From Fictibacillus marinisediminis (lineage in GTDB: Bacteria > Bacillota > Bacilli > Bacillales > Fictibacillaceae): a stretch of DNA of 64,000 bases. The stretch's first letter is position 1. Every line of letters begins with the position of its first letter. The notes beneath the pieces are model-generated. The model was not told the origin of the DNA. It worked only from the letters and a program-made list of their open reading frames with translations, and did not search any database. Below, in pieces: positions 1 through 8,857 of this stretch. Where the stretch lies: NCBI RefSeq assembly GCF_023149135.1, contig NZ_JAIWJX010000002.1, positions 3,782,001 to 3,846,000 on the forward strand. Reading direction: 5' to 3'. Made by a program: the position numbers and the translations under genes.

Positions 1-148
1 AAAACCTCGGCGTTAAACTGACAAACCCTTCTTCCTTCCCTACCCTGTCCAGTTCAGCAAACAATAGGTCCAAACTTTTATAAGTTTCCTGCAGAACCTG
101 AACGGCATTCGTTATATTTTCCCCTTTTGTTTTAAGCGTTGAAGACAT
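1..148 (-). CDS. Partial hypothetical protein, N-terminus only
   Basis: Reading leftward from an ATG at 148 gives 49 codons that run off the window. A strong ribosome site (AAAGGAGG) lies 8 bases upstream. The start sits inside the last codons of the 132-923 gene (17-base overlap), so the two are probably translationally coupled. The visible residues begin MSSTLKTKGENITNAV and look like a soluble helical segment. I do not recognise the family. Confidence 0.6.
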   Translation of the reverse strand, partial: MSSTLKTKGENITNAVQVLQETYKSLDLLFAELDRVGKEEGFVSLTPRF

Positions 149-923
149 AGTGCTCTTCCTCCTTTAGGGTTTGTGTGTTCCAACTCCAGCTCACCGTGCT
201 ATTAAGTGATTCCGGCGAAAACTGATAATGTTCATCTGACACTTCTTGCGCCAATAAATTTTGGGTGAACCCCGTAAAGCGTTCAAATCCTTTCCTCCGC
301 AAAAGCTCCTGCATGTCTTGAACGATTTGCTTCCTCCCCAAATCAAGATCACCAGGTGACAACTCATTAAGCGTCTCCAGCACATCTTCCCACGATAAAA
401 AACCAAGGTGAACACCCGGTTCAATAATAGAGCGGCTCCGAATGGCTTCTTGTACATTCTTCATCGTGACGAACGGTGCCAGAAAAATAAGGTAAGCCGT
501 TTTTCCTTCGCTTATTTCAGCCAGCATTCTCGCATAACGGGCAAGCTGGTTTCTGCTTTCTTTGTAATCAATCTGCAAATCCACGGCATCTCCATCGTCC
601 TCAGACGACAACCCGCTCAAGTATTTTACTTCAATCCCTGCAAAGGTCCCGCCCAGCCGGAGCCGAAGATCAATTTCTCCCTCGTGATGTTTTGGCCAGA
701 ACTCAAACACCGCGTCAAAACCTCTCTCTTTTTCAATAAGGTTGCTCCACTGCACATGTTCATCGTCCTGTTCAAATCTTGCCTTTTTCAGGATATGACC
801 CAGAGCGGCTTCAAACGGCAAATAGCGGATGGTGCCAAAGAAATTACCTGTCAATAAATCTTCCAAACGGTCAGATAAATTGCTTCCGGTCGTCGATAAT
901 TTGTTATGTATATCAGCTAACAA
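132..923 (-). CDS. Hypothetical protein, PD-(D/E)XK nuclease-like
   Basis: A 263-residue soluble protein with no signal peptide or membrane segment. Around residues 80-100 it has GEIDLRLRLG followed by GIEVKYL, which fits the acidic residue ... E-x-K core of PD-(D/E)XK nuclease folds, preceded by an acidic helix. The rest is helical. It overlaps the next leftward gene, so the two form a small operon continuing beyond the left edge. A restriction or defence role is possible but is inference from this motif alone; a non-catalytic PD-(D/E)XK protein is equally possible. Confidence 0.5.
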   Translation of the reverse strand: MLADIHNKLSTTGSNLSDRLEDLLTGNFFGTIRYLPFEAALGHILKKARFEQDDEHVQWSNLIEKERGFDAVFEFWPKHHEGEIDLRLRLGGTFAGIEVKYLSGLSSEDDGDAVDLQIDYKESRNQLARYARMLAEISEGKTAYLIFLAPFVTMKNVQEAIRSRSIIEPGVHLGFLSWEDVLETLNELSPGDLDLGRKQIVQDMQELLRRKGFERFTGFTQNLLAQEVSDEHYQFSPESLNSTVSWSWNTQTLKEEEHYVFNA

Positions 924-994
924 AACGAACCCTCCTTTCCTTTTAATGTAGCAAACTTTTTCCGTCTTTTATAGAATTATTTTCCAAATCAAAA

Positions 995-1021
995 AGACCA
1001 ACCTGCTAAGCAGATTGGTCT
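995..1021. terminator. Bidirectional intrinsic terminator
   Basis: AGACCAA pairs with TTGGTCT around a short loop, with a T-run on the plus side and an A-run (T-run on minus) on the other. It lies just past the stop of the leftward permease at 1041 and most probably ends that transcript. Confidence 0.75.
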
Positions 1022-1040
1022 AATTTTTTTTTTATATATT

Positions 1041-2477
1041 TTAATTCTCCACCGAAACCGAGGATACATCGCTTTTTCGACGCTGCTTATTTATCAACGG
1101 ATAGATGATAAAGCCGGCAAGGAACAAGCCGATTCCGAGGCCAAACGTCTTAAGATCAGCTGTCCCCGTTTTGATCACCCATATGGAGTAAATAAGTGCT
1201 AATACCGCAATGATGACATCCTTGACTCGCGAGCCTTTTGATCCTTCCATGGCTTCCCCTTTTAAGGTGAGCTTCAGGAAAAAGGCTGCTGAAACAAGAT
1301 AAGGAATCAGATAAGCAAGCGTAGCTGCTGTCGTCAGGAACGTATACGCCTGACTGATGGTTCCTGAAATCGTAGAGAAAATTAAAATCTGTGACATCAC
1401 ATTTGTAACAGTAAGAGATCTTGTTGGGCTTCCTTTTTTGTTCACTTTTGCAAAATACGCAGGAAAAGTTCCCGATTTTGCTGCTTGATAAGGAACCTCT
1501 GCGCTTAAAAGGATCCAGCCGATCGTTGCCCCAAATAAGGAAACGAGTGCGAGAATAGCCATGACATTTGCACCTGCACTGCCGATTATGGCAGAAAGGG
1601 CATCAACGAAAGGCTTGTCAGAAGCTTTTAAGACTTCCTGAGGCAAGATTCCCATCGTCAGAAGCGTAATCGCCATGTAAATCACAAGAGCAACAATGAG
1701 TCCGAAGATCGTAGCGCGGCTCACATCCCGCTGTGATTTCGCACGTCCTGATAAGATAACGGCCGATTCAATACCGATGAACGCCCATAGCGTAGAGATC
1801 GCCGCCATTTGCACCTGGCTGAACAGTCCATGTGGCGTCCCGCCTTCATCAGCGACAGGTGTATAGAATTCACCGAAATTGGATGACTGGAATGCAAAAA
1901 GTGCTGCGACAATAAAGAGTGCAAAACCGGCCACCTTTGATGCTGTTGCAATAAAATTCAATTTTCCAGCTCTGTTCATGCTGCTCACCAAAATAAAGTG
2001 AATTCCCCACAGCAAGACCGTACAAACTCCAAACGTAATGATTTTACCGAGTTGAATATCCTGTGATCCTATAGAAAAAACAACATGCTGTGCTTTCATA
2101 ATGGGTAAGAACGCAGAAAGATAACCAGCAAAGCTTGTGACCATCGCCACATTGCTGATCCAGTTGGCTATCCAGTATCCCCATACCATGCTAAAGCTTG
2201 CTACATTCCCTGCGCTTTTTGATTTAAACATCGCGCGTGCATAGCTTTGCGGTCCAGCGGTTAAGTCCGGACGGCGGATCGACAGCTTACTGAAGATCAG
2301 CGCAATCATCATGACACCAAAGCCTGTGACTAGCCAAGCAATGGTAACCCCGAGCGGGCTCGCGGTCTGAGCAAGTGAACTCGGCAGCATAAAAATGCCG
2401 GAACCTACCATATTTCCGATAACGAAGGCTGCTAAAAGCCAGAACCCCCATTTTTTCGTTGTATTCGTTGTATTCAT
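1041..2477 (-). CDS. APC-superfamily amino acid/polyamine permease
   Basis: A 478-residue polytopic membrane protein with about 12-13 hydrophobic segments. Its first membrane segment carries the APC signature GNMVGSGIFMLPSS, as in basic amino acid/polyamine antiporters (ArcD, LysP/YvsH and CadB relatives). It probably exchanges or imports a basic amino acid, its decarboxylation product or a related amino acid. It is monocistronic, with a terminator right after it. The 120 bases upstream are too short for a lysine riboswitch, and I see none. The substrate cannot be read from sequence. Confidence 0.8.
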   Translation of the reverse strand: MNTTNTTKKWGFWLLAAFVIGNMVGSGIFMLPSSLAQTASPLGVTIAWLVTGFGVMMIALIFSKLSIRRPDLTAGPQSYARAMFKSKSAGNVASFSMVWGYWIANWISNVAMVTSFAGYLSAFLPIMKAQHVVFSIGSQDIQLGKIITFGVCTVLLWGIHFILVSSMNRAGKLNFIATASKVAGFALFIVAALFAFQSSNFGEFYTPVADEGGTPHGLFSQVQMAAISTLWAFIGIESAVILSGRAKSQRDVSRATIFGLIVALVIYMAITLLTMGILPQEVLKASDKPFVDALSAIIGSAGANVMAILALVSLFGATIGWILLSAEVPYQAAKSGTFPAYFAKVNKKGSPTRSLTVTNVMSQILIFSTISGTISQAYTFLTTAATLAYLIPYLVSAAFFLKLTLKGEAMEGSKGSRVKDVIIAVLALIYSIWVIKTGTADLKTFGLGIGLFLAGFIIYPLINKQRRKSDVSSVSVEN

Positions 2478-2729
2478 ATAAACATTTCCCCTCTAAATAT
2501 AAAAAAAACGCATGGCTGTTCACCACCGCGTTTCATATTGAAACCCGTTTTATAGTTTATTACTTTACCATGCTAATATATCAGATAGATAAAGAAAATG
2601 TCAATCCGGCAAACTATTTTACTCGATTGGTATATTTTACCTCACTTTCCTGATTGCAAAAAGTCTTCATTTTTATTTACTAACAAATCTTTAAAAGGTA
2701 AAATATACCTAAAATTAACAGGATGTGAA

Positions 2730-3983
2730 ATGCAGATGGAGATCACTGTGCACTTCTGGTTTAACCTCTCACTGCTCATTGTTTTGCTCTTTTTTTGCCT
2801 GCTGGGGACTGGAAGATTTCATGCACAGCAGCGGTACCGAATGATGTTCTATGCTTATTTCATTGTGTCCTTGGTGATTTGTTATCTGTTTTCATATAAA
2901 CTCAGCAGCAGTATGTATCTGGATCTGCGCAATATACCAGTCATCATCGCTGGATTTTATACAGGGTATGCTCCACTCTTTTGTTTAATCGCTGTTCTTT
3001 TAAGAGCCTTTTACGGATTCGACAGCGGTTTTTTCTTAAATATTGTGCTCTATGCAGTGCTCGGAATATCCCTATGGCGCCTCTCACCGTGGTTCCTTAA
3101 GCTTTCTTCTAACCGCAGAGTCGGTTTGGCCAGTCTCTTTACGCTGCTCATCAGCTTTTTAACCATGATATTTACCCAGATGATGTTCTCTTCCAAGGAG
3201 CTGCTTGATGTCTGGTTTGCCTATATGGTTATTCCGCCATTAGGTGCCGGAATGATTGTTTATTTTATGGAGCTCATTGATAAAAATCTGGTGCTGCAGG
3301 AACATATCGTTAGAACCAAAAGACTGGAAGCCGTAGAACAGATGGGGGCTGCCATTTCTCATGAAATCCGCAACCCGCTGACCACTGCCATAGGCTTTGT
3401 TCAATTGCTGCAGGAAAATGATGCCCCTCAGGAAAAACAAACGGAATATTTAACCCTCATTAAAAGTGAGCTGGAATCTGCTGAACGAGTTATACAGGAT
3501 TATCTGACGTTTTCCAAACCATCTCTAGTAGCCTTAAGTGATATCTACCTTCACGACGAAATTCATCACGTCCTTAAAATTCTTCAGCCGCTCGCTAACC
3601 AATATTCAGTAGAAATCACAGAAAAACTAGAACCCGTATCCTCCATTCATGGAGACCGCCAAAAGATTCGGCAGTGCTTTTTAAATATCGTAAAAAATGC
3701 CATTGAGTCGATGCCAAACGGTGGCGTACTGACCATAGAATCCACGGCTTCTCCCATAAATGCCATCGTCAAAATTGAAGATTCAGGAGTAGGCATGACA
3801 AAACAGCAGATTGACCGCCTTGGCGAACCTTATTATTCTACAAAAGGATCAAGAGGCACAGGTCTCGGAATGATGGTCGTCTACAGCATTGTTCGCGCGC
3901 TGCGGGGAACCATCAAGGTCCAGAGCAAGGTAGGGAAAGGAACCGTATTCTTACTTACCTTTCCCATTAAGCCCGAATCCTAA
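2730..3983 (+). CDS. Membrane sensor histidine kinase, KinB-like
   Basis: From the ATG at 2730 (AGGATGTG upstream) the protein has 417 residues; an earlier in-frame ATG at 2598 would add 44 residues unlike a membrane sensor N-terminus. About six hydrophobic segments (residues 5-185) resemble the 5TMR-LYT-type sensor module. The kinase core follows: H-box HEIRNPLT with the phospho-acceptor His near residue 211, N-box NIVKNAIES, G1 box DSGVGM and G2 box GTGLGM. No response regulator gene is adjacent, so it is an orphan kinase like the sporulation kinases KinB/KinC/KinD. A phosphorelay role is inference. Confidence 0.8.
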   Translation: MQMEITVHFWFNLSLLIVLLFFCLLGTGRFHAQQRYRMMFYAYFIVSLVICYLFSYKLSSSMYLDLRNIPVIIAGFYTGYAPLFCLIAVLLRAFYGFDSGFFLNIVLYAVLGISLWRLSPWFLKLSSNRRVGLASLFTLLISFLTMIFTQMMFSSKELLDVWFAYMVIPPLGAGMIVYFMELIDKNLVLQEHIVRTKRLEAVEQMGAAISHEIRNPLTTAIGFVQLLQENDAPQEKQTEYLTLIKSELESAERVIQDYLTFSKPSLVALSDIYLHDEIHHVLKILQPLANQYSVEITEKLEPVSSIHGDRQKIRQCFLNIVKNAIESMPNGGVLTIESTASPINAIVKIEDSGVGMTKQQIDRLGEPYYSTKGSRGTGLGMMVVYSIVRALRGTIKVQSKVGKGTVFLLTFPIKPES

Positions 3984-3997
3984 TTTGTGAAACAAAT

Positions 3998-4058
3998 GAA
4001 GCGCCAGAAAAGCAGATGGGAAAAAGCTTATACCCTTCTGCTTTTCAGATGGCGCTTC
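3998..4058. terminator. Long inverted repeat after the kinase gene
   Basis: GAAGCGCCA...AAAAGCAGA pairs with TCTGCTTTT...TGGCGCTTC, a stem of about 18 paired bases interrupted by small bulges. It starts 15 bases past the kinase stop. There is no clean T-run on the plus strand, so it may act as a terminator or an mRNA 3'-end stabiliser. Confidence 0.55.
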
Positions 4059-4106
4059 AATCCCCCCTACCAAAAATCAACAACATGGACCAACAGATCT
4101 TATATT

Positions 4107-4131
4107 AAAAAACCCGCCATCTCAGTGGCGA
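4107..4131 (-). terminator. Terminator overlapping the glpX stop
   Basis: On the minus strand CGCCA, a short loop and TGGCG are followed by TTTTTT. The stem overlaps the last codons of glpX, so glpX ends its transcript here. Confidence 0.7.
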
Positions 4132-5087
4132 GTCTCGATAAATTGAAAATAGTTTCCTTTCCCTCCGATGGTGATGAACGAGTGGGTAAGCATAGCCCCG
4201 CCTTCCTTCTTGCGGACACCGTTCAGGAGGATGCCGTCCGTGATGCCCGCCGCGACAAAGAAACAGCTATCACTTTTCACAAGATCATCCATTCTTAGGA
4301 TTTTACCCGGATCGCTCAATCCCATCGTCACACAGCGATTAAACTCTTCATCATTTTGGCAGACCAGCTGTGCCTGAAAATCACCGCCCAGGCTTCGCAA
4401 AGCCGCAGCCGCTATTACTCCCTCTGGCGCTCCGCCTGTTCCCACGAGCAGATCGACGTCAATCTCATCGATTCCTGTAGCTATAGCTCCTGTCACATCT
4501 CCATCGGAAAACAGCTTCACTTTTGCTCCCACTTCAAACACTTGCTGAATGAGATCATGATGGCGGGTTCGGTCTTGGATCATGACCGTAACCTCACTCA
4601 CATCTTTACCCAATGCATCAGCAACAGCCAAAATATTCTCCGTCAAAGGAGCCTCAATGCTGATTCGCCCCTTTGCTTTTGGTCCCACCGCAATTTTCTT
4701 CATATACATATCCGGCGCATGCAGCAAATGGCCGCGTTCAGCAACAGCAATGACCGTTAAGGAATTGTCCTGGCCCTTAGACATAAGGGTCGTGCCTTCC
4801 ACCGGATCGACCGCAATGTCCACAGCAGGACCAACTCCTGTACCTACCTTTTCTCCGATATACAGCATCGGTGCCTCATCCAGTTCTCCCTCACCGATAA
4901 CGATTGTTCCATCCATCCCGATCGTGTTCATTCGGATGCGCATCGCTTCTGTACCTGCCCCGTCAGCTTCGTTTTTCTTCCCCTTGCCGACCCACGGGTA
5001 AGAAGCAATGGCCGCCTGCTGGGCAACTGCTAGAAAATCCAGCGCCAGCGTCTGAATGTCTTCTTTTTTATCCAAGCTCATAGTCAT
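4122..5087 (-). CDS. glpX: Fructose-1,6-bisphosphatase class II
   Basis: A 321-residue cytosolic enzyme hydrolysing fructose 1,6-bisphosphate to fructose 6-phosphate in gluconeogenesis. The class II signatures are clear: GEGELDEAPMLYIGE near residue 65, the metal/phosphate loop DPVEGTT near 97, and GTGGAPEGVIAAAAL near 215. The length matches GlpX of other bacilli. It has its own ribosome site (GGAGG) and terminator. It lies directly after the dhaL terminator, so it is not in the dihydroxyacetone-kinase transcript, although a link to triose/tetrose phosphate supply is plausible. Confidence 0.95.
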   Translation of the reverse strand: MTMSLDKKEDIQTLALDFLAVAQQAAIASYPWVGKGKKNEADGAGTEAMRIRMNTIGMDGTIVIGEGELDEAPMLYIGEKVGTGVGPAVDIAVDPVEGTTLMSKGQDNSLTVIAVAERGHLLHAPDMYMKKIAVGPKAKGRISIEAPLTENILAVADALGKDVSEVTVMIQDRTRHHDLIQQVFEVGAKVKLFSDGDVTGAIATGIDEIDVDLLVGTGGAPEGVIAAAALRSLGGDFQAQLVCQNDEEFNRCVTMGLSDPGKILRMDDLVKSDSCFFVAAGITDGILLNGVRKKEGGAMLTHSFITIGGKGNYFQFIETRH

Positions 5088-5125
5088 GCATGATCCCTCC
5101 CCTTCAGATTTTGGACATAGAAAAA

Positions 5126-5165
5126 GAGGGCCGCCTTCCTGGTTGTTTTCAGTTCAGCGGCCCTC
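5126..5165 (-). terminator. Terminator of the rpiB-dhaK-dhaL transcript
   Basis: GAGGGCCGC pairs perfectly with GCGGCCCTC around a 22-base loop, followed on the minus strand by a T-run (5121-5125). It separates dhaL from glpX. Confidence 0.85.
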
Positions 5166-5178
5166 CGGCATATAGTTA

Positions 5179-5829
5179 TTACACGGTTTGTACAGATGTG
5201 ATGACGCTTTCAAAGGCGGATAAGATTAGGTAGGAAGAAGTGGCGCCCGGATCCTGGTTGCCGAGTGACCGCTCTCCCAGCCGGCTGGACCGCCCTTTTT
5301 TAGAAAGAAGATCTTTCGTCGATTCCATGCCTTCTTTTGCCGAAGCAACCGCTTTCGTAAATGCGCCAGTAAAGTCCCCGGATTTTTCGTACTCCAGCTT
5401 CAGCGTACCCAGAGCCGGCTGAAGAGTATCGACCATTGTTTTATCGCCGACTTCCGCCTGTCCTCTTTCTTTAATTCCTTCAATAAAAGCATTCCAGAAG
5501 TTGTATAGGTCCTCCCCTGAAAGTTCGGTCTTGCCTTGAACTTCCTTACCGCCTCTCAAAAATCCTGTCGCATAAAGAGGGCCGACCGTTGAACCGACCG
5601 CGCTTAAAAACGTACGGCCTGCTGTGATGCTGATCTTTCCGCAATTTTCTTCGTCATGCAGTTCACCCTGGAGCTTTTCCTGAACAGCCTGCCAGCCGAT
5701 CGACATCGTGACACCATGGTCTCCGTCGCCCAATTTGCGGTCAAGCTCGGATAAGTAATCTTTATTTTCCTCGACTGTATCCACAACACTCTGTAAAAAG
5801 GCTTTCAATTCTTTCGCTGTAAATGACAT
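5179..5829 (-). CDS. dhaL: Dihydroxyacetone/erythrulose kinase subunit L
   Basis: A 216-residue nucleotide-binding subunit of a two-chain ketose kinase. The Mg/nucleotide loop LGDGDHG near residue 32 and the FLSAVGSTVGPLY segment are typical of DhaL. It starts 12 bases after dhaK and must act with it to phosphorylate a short ketose. No dhaM (PTS phosphoryl donor) is in the window, so the phosphate could come from ATP or from a DhaM elsewhere. In this context the substrate is more likely erythrulose than dihydroxyacetone (inference from the neighbours). Confidence 0.88.
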   Translation of the reverse strand: MSFTAKELKAFLQSVVDTVEENKDYLSELDRKLGDGDHGVTMSIGWQAVQEKLQGELHDEENCGKISITAGRTFLSAVGSTVGPLYATGFLRGGKEVQGKTELSGEDLYNFWNAFIEGIKERGQAEVGDKTMVDTLQPALGTLKLEYEKSGDFTGAFTKAVASAKEGMESTKDLLSKKGRSSRLGERSLGNQDPGATSSYLILSAFESVITSVQTV

Positions 5830-5841
5830 GTGGTCTCCTCC

Positions 5842-6846
5842 TTATCGTTGAACATACATCGGGCAATCTGCCGGTGCATCCACAAATTCTGTAAGTTCAT
5901 CATCAAGCTTGATCAGTGTGACCGAACAGCCGCCCATCTCTAGTGACGTACTGTAATCGCCTACAAAAGAACGGTGGATCTGAATCCCTTTTTCATTTAA
6001 AATCTGTTCCACTCTGCGGAAAACGATATAGAGTTCCATCTTGGTGGTTGAACCTAAGCCGTTTACAAGAACAGCTACTTTTTCCCCTTCACCTAATGGC
6101 ATATCGGCTAGAATATCGTGAACCAATCGGTCTGCTACTTGATCAGCCGGCTGCAGATCGCCTTTTTCTATTCCAGGCTCACCATGGTGTCCGAGGCCGA
6201 TTTCCATCTCATTTTCTTCAAGCTCAAAACTAGGCTTTCCAGTCTGAGGAAGAGAACAAGGAGAAAGTCCGACTCCCATCGTACGGGTTTGATCGTTTGC
6301 TTTATTGGCGACTCTGACGACATCCTCTAAGCTGTAGCCTTTTTCAGAAGCCGCACCGGCCACCTTTGTTACGAAAAATTCTCCAGCAATACCTCTTCGT
6401 TTTTCCTTTTCCTCTTTCGGAGCGGATGCGACGTCATCGGTGACGATGACTTTGCCGACCTGAATGTCAGCTTCCAATTCTGCCAGCTCAGCCGCCATCC
6501 CAAAGTTCATCAGATCTCCGGCATAGTTGCCGTATACATAAATGACTCCTGCCCCTTTATCAATAGCCTTCGTCGCTTCCAGAATCGGATCCGGTGGTGG
6601 TGAAGCAAAAATGTTTCCTACCGCTACCCCGTCTGCCATTCCTGGTCCGACATAACCCATAAAAGCAGGTTCATGCCCAGATCCTCCGCCGATTAATACG
6701 CCGACTTTGCCATCTGCTGTTTCCCGGGCCGTTACGATCGAGCGGCTGTTTTCTGACAGCACTCTGACATGCTGCGGATGGGCTTTTGCGTAACCATCAA
6801 TCATTTCTTCTACAACATGATTCGGATTATTTATAAGTTTTTTCAT
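5842..6846 (-). CDS. dhaK: Dihydroxyacetone/erythrulose kinase subunit K
   Basis: A 334-residue substrate-binding subunit. It has the DhaK fold markers GGGSGHEPAF near residue 50 and the GHHGEPG loop near 215, whose second His should bind the ketose covalently as a hemiaminal. I use the ATG at 6846 because MKKLINNP is the usual DhaK start; the upstream ATG at 6858 abuts the ribosome site. The start overlaps the end of rpiB. The relatives DerK/LerK of mycobacterial tetritol pathways phosphorylate D- or L-erythrulose, and the neighbouring RpiB and dehydrogenases suggest the same here. Confidence 0.9.
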   Translation of the reverse strand: MKKLINNPNHVVEEMIDGYAKAHPQHVRVLSENSRSIVTARETADGKVGVLIGGGSGHEPAFMGYVGPGMADGVAVGNIFASPPPDPILEATKAIDKGAGVIYVYGNYAGDLMNFGMAAELAELEADIQVGKVIVTDDVASAPKEEKEKRRGIAGEFFVTKVAGAASEKGYSLEDVVRVANKANDQTRTMGVGLSPCSLPQTGKPSFELEENEMEIGLGHHGEPGIEKGDLQPADQVADRLVHDILADMPLGEGEKVAVLVNGLGSTTKMELYIVFRRVEQILNEKGIQIHRSFVGDYSTSLEMGGCSVTLIKLDDELTEFVDAPADCPMYVQR

Positions 6847-7309
6847 GATGAACGGCATCCCCTTTCAGAAATTCTTGTTCTTTATCTGTGATCTGCTGTA
6901 CTTTTCTTCCGGAATTTCCTCCTGAGAAATGAGATTCGAGATAGGTTTTAACCACCTGTTTGGCGAGCTCAATCCCGATAACCTTCGATCCCATCGTCAG
7001 CACCTGAGCATTGTTGCTTTTCTGGGCACGTTCTGCAGAATACGTATCATGGCAGAGGGCTGCCCGGATGCCTGGCACTTTTCCTGCTGCGATCGCCACT
7101 CCGATTCCTGTTCCGCAGCACAGGATTCCTCTGTCCAGTTTGTTTTGAATGATTCCTTCTCCTACCTCAAACGCCACTTCCGGATAATCGACCTCAGAAC
7201 ACGAATGGCAGCCGTAATCTACTACCTCGTGGCCCAGCTCTTGTATATAGTTTTTAAGACTTTCTTTCATATCAAAGGCATTATGGTCAGAACCCAATCC
7301 TATCCTCAT
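6827..7309 (-). CDS. rpiB: RpiB-family sugar-phosphate isomerase
   Basis: A 160-residue aldose-ketose isomerase of the RpiB/LacAB family. Visible active-site elements are GSDHNAF at the N-terminus, the catalytic Cys in ILCCGTGIG near residue 66 and the HDTYSAERA segment near 98. It heads the rpiB-dhaK-dhaL operon. In tetritol pathways the family member (DerI/EryI) converts D-erythrulose 4-phosphate to D-erythrose 4-phosphate; with DhaK/DhaL downstream that is the likeliest role, though a ribose-5-phosphate or allose-6-phosphate isomerase cannot be excluded. The C-terminal 25 residues extend past the usual end. Confidence 0.87.
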   Translation of the reverse strand: MRIGLGSDHNAFDMKESLKNYIQELGHEVVDYGCHSCSEVDYPEVAFEVGEGIIQNKLDRGILCCGTGIGVAIAAGKVPGIRAALCHDTYSAERAQKSNNAQVLTMGSKVIGIELAKQVVKTYLESHFSGGNSGRKVQQITDKEQEFLKGDAVHHEKTYK

Positions 7310-7340
7310 TATACAACTCCCTTTCTCTCTATTTTAGTTT

Positions 7341-7445
7341 TATAACGAAATTTTCTAATTATTGTTTTCTTTCGTTTATTTTTTCATTTATTTCGTTTTA
7401 TGTCAATTGTTTATTGTTATTTATTTTCATTTATTTTCGTTTTGT
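7341..7445 (-). promoter_or_regulatory. AT-rich operator cluster upstream of rpiB
   Basis: The 130 bases before rpiB are almost pure A+T with repeated TTTCGTTTA-type words at 7370, 7391 and 7435 and a reverse copy near 7344. The first two are 21 bases apart. The same word recurs upstream of the alcohol dehydrogenase/deoR pair and of the SDR, so these are likely sites for the local DeoR regulator (inference). Confidence 0.5.
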
Positions 7446-7460
7446 GTTTTGGGGTAAAAA

Positions 7461-7487
7461 GAAGAACGCCTCGCAAAAGACGTTCTT
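7461..7487 (-). terminator. Terminator of the ADH-permease transcript
   Basis: On the minus strand AGAACG, a 12-base loop and CGTTCT are followed by TCTTTTT. It lies 27 bases past the permease stop. Confidence 0.75.
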
Positions 7488-7513
7488 TTCATCTTTTTAA
7501 ATTCCAAACTCTC

Positions 7514-8788
7514 TTATGCCTTTTGCGCTGTTTTAAATTCCTCTATTGAGATCCGTTCTGCTTCTTCCGCTTCCTCTTTGGAAAGAGTGACAAATTTCAT
7601 TAGAACAGCACTCACAAGATACAAGCCTGTGTAGATCCAAATAATGCCTACCGTATCCACCATTCCAATGAAAGCCCCTACGATTGCCGGGCCGACGAAT
7701 GTACTCAGTCCTGCTCCAAGGTTAAGAATAGACATCGCTGCACCCCTGTTTTCTGGAGCTAGCGAAGGAATTAGTGCTGATAAGGGTACGAATCCTGCAA
7801 GACATGCGCCATAGCAGGCAGCTACTGCTGTTGCCACAAAGTAATTAGGACCGGCCGCGAGCGGTACATAATAGAAGGCTGCTGTAAAAATTGCGCAGCC
7901 TACGCCGCCAAACCACATGACCGTGTTCCGCCACCCCAGCTTGTCACCAACAATGCCGAAAATAAGGTTAAAGATGATGTTGCTCGTCCAGAGAGAGCCG
8001 TAGATTTGCAGCCACTCCGATCGAGTAAACCCAAGATCCATCATGAACGCCGGCATGAAGACGACAAAACCGTAGGCAGCGGATGTGTTAATCGTCCGTA
8101 CGATTCCACCCATACCGATTTTCGGATTTTCAAATGCGATGGTCACGCCTTTTAATAGATATCTCAAAGCGTCGCCTTTATTTTCAAATTTCTTTTTGTG
8201 TTCTTTGTCTTTGTTCAGAAAAATCGCTACTGTCGCTCCCAATAGTACGAAAACAAGTGCGCTCCATAACGTTTTCATTTCACCCAGCACCGGCAGTGCA
8301 AAGCTTGAATAATACGCGCCAAGTACGTTTAATCCGCCGCTGAAAGCAAACCAGAACCAGCCTACTGCTGTTCCAAGCTTGTCAGCCGGGGCATAATAAG
8401 TCACCCATACGAGGAAAGAATAGGCGAAAAGCGGATATCCCAGTCCCCGTAAAGCATAGGTTGGGAGCATAATAGCAAGATTCATGCTCGTAATTCCGAA
8501 CGTCAGGAAAACTACCGAACCAGCTATAAACAGCGTCAGCCCCAGCATCATCGCCTTTCTCGGCCCGAGCACTTCGGCCAGGACGCCTGACAGCCACGCT
8601 GCTATCGCAACGGCAAAGCCATAGACACTAAAAATAAGAGCGGATTCCTGCATCGTCAAGCCATGGTCTGTTAAATAAGAAGAAAGCCAGCCTAACTCAA
8701 GGCCGTCACCCATCATAAAAATCAAAACTCCGAAATAACCGAGAGCCATTTTCCGATCCATCCCGATTCTGTCCAAAAGACGATCCAC
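7514..8788 (-). CDS. MFS polyol permease
   Basis: A 424-residue, 12-segment major facilitator protein. Its N-terminus (GYFGVLIFMMGDGLELGWLS) and overall layout resemble the polyol permease family that includes ribitol and D-arabinitol transporters (RbtT, DalT). It follows the Zn alcohol dehydrogenase by 70 bases and shares its transcript. The likely cargo is a tetritol or pentitol oxidised by that dehydrogenase; the family is recognised, the substrate is inferred. Confidence 0.8.
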   Translation of the reverse strand: MDRLLDRIGMDRKMALGYFGVLIFMMGDGLELGWLSSYLTDHGLTMQESALIFSVYGFAVAIAAWLSGVLAEVLGPRKAMMLGLTLFIAGSVVFLTFGITSMNLAIMLPTYALRGLGYPLFAYSFLVWVTYYAPADKLGTAVGWFWFAFSGGLNVLGAYYSSFALPVLGEMKTLWSALVFVLLGATVAIFLNKDKEHKKKFENKGDALRYLLKGVTIAFENPKIGMGGIVRTINTSAAYGFVVFMPAFMMDLGFTRSEWLQIYGSLWTSNIIFNLIFGIVGDKLGWRNTVMWFGGVGCAIFTAAFYYVPLAAGPNYFVATAVAACYGACLAGFVPLSALIPSLAPENRGAAMSILNLGAGLSTFVGPAIVGAFIGMVDTVGIIWIYTGLYLVSAVLMKFVTLSKEEAEEAERISIEEFKTAQKA

Positions 8789-8857
8789 TTGTATTCCTCC
8801 TTTGCCTGATGGTTTTTAATAAGAAGGCTGCAAGCTTCCAACCAGCAGCCATTGTTT

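Noticed and set aside
2478..2729. Lysine riboswitch upstream of the permease
   Set aside because: The interval is short and lacks the recognisable L-box blocks.
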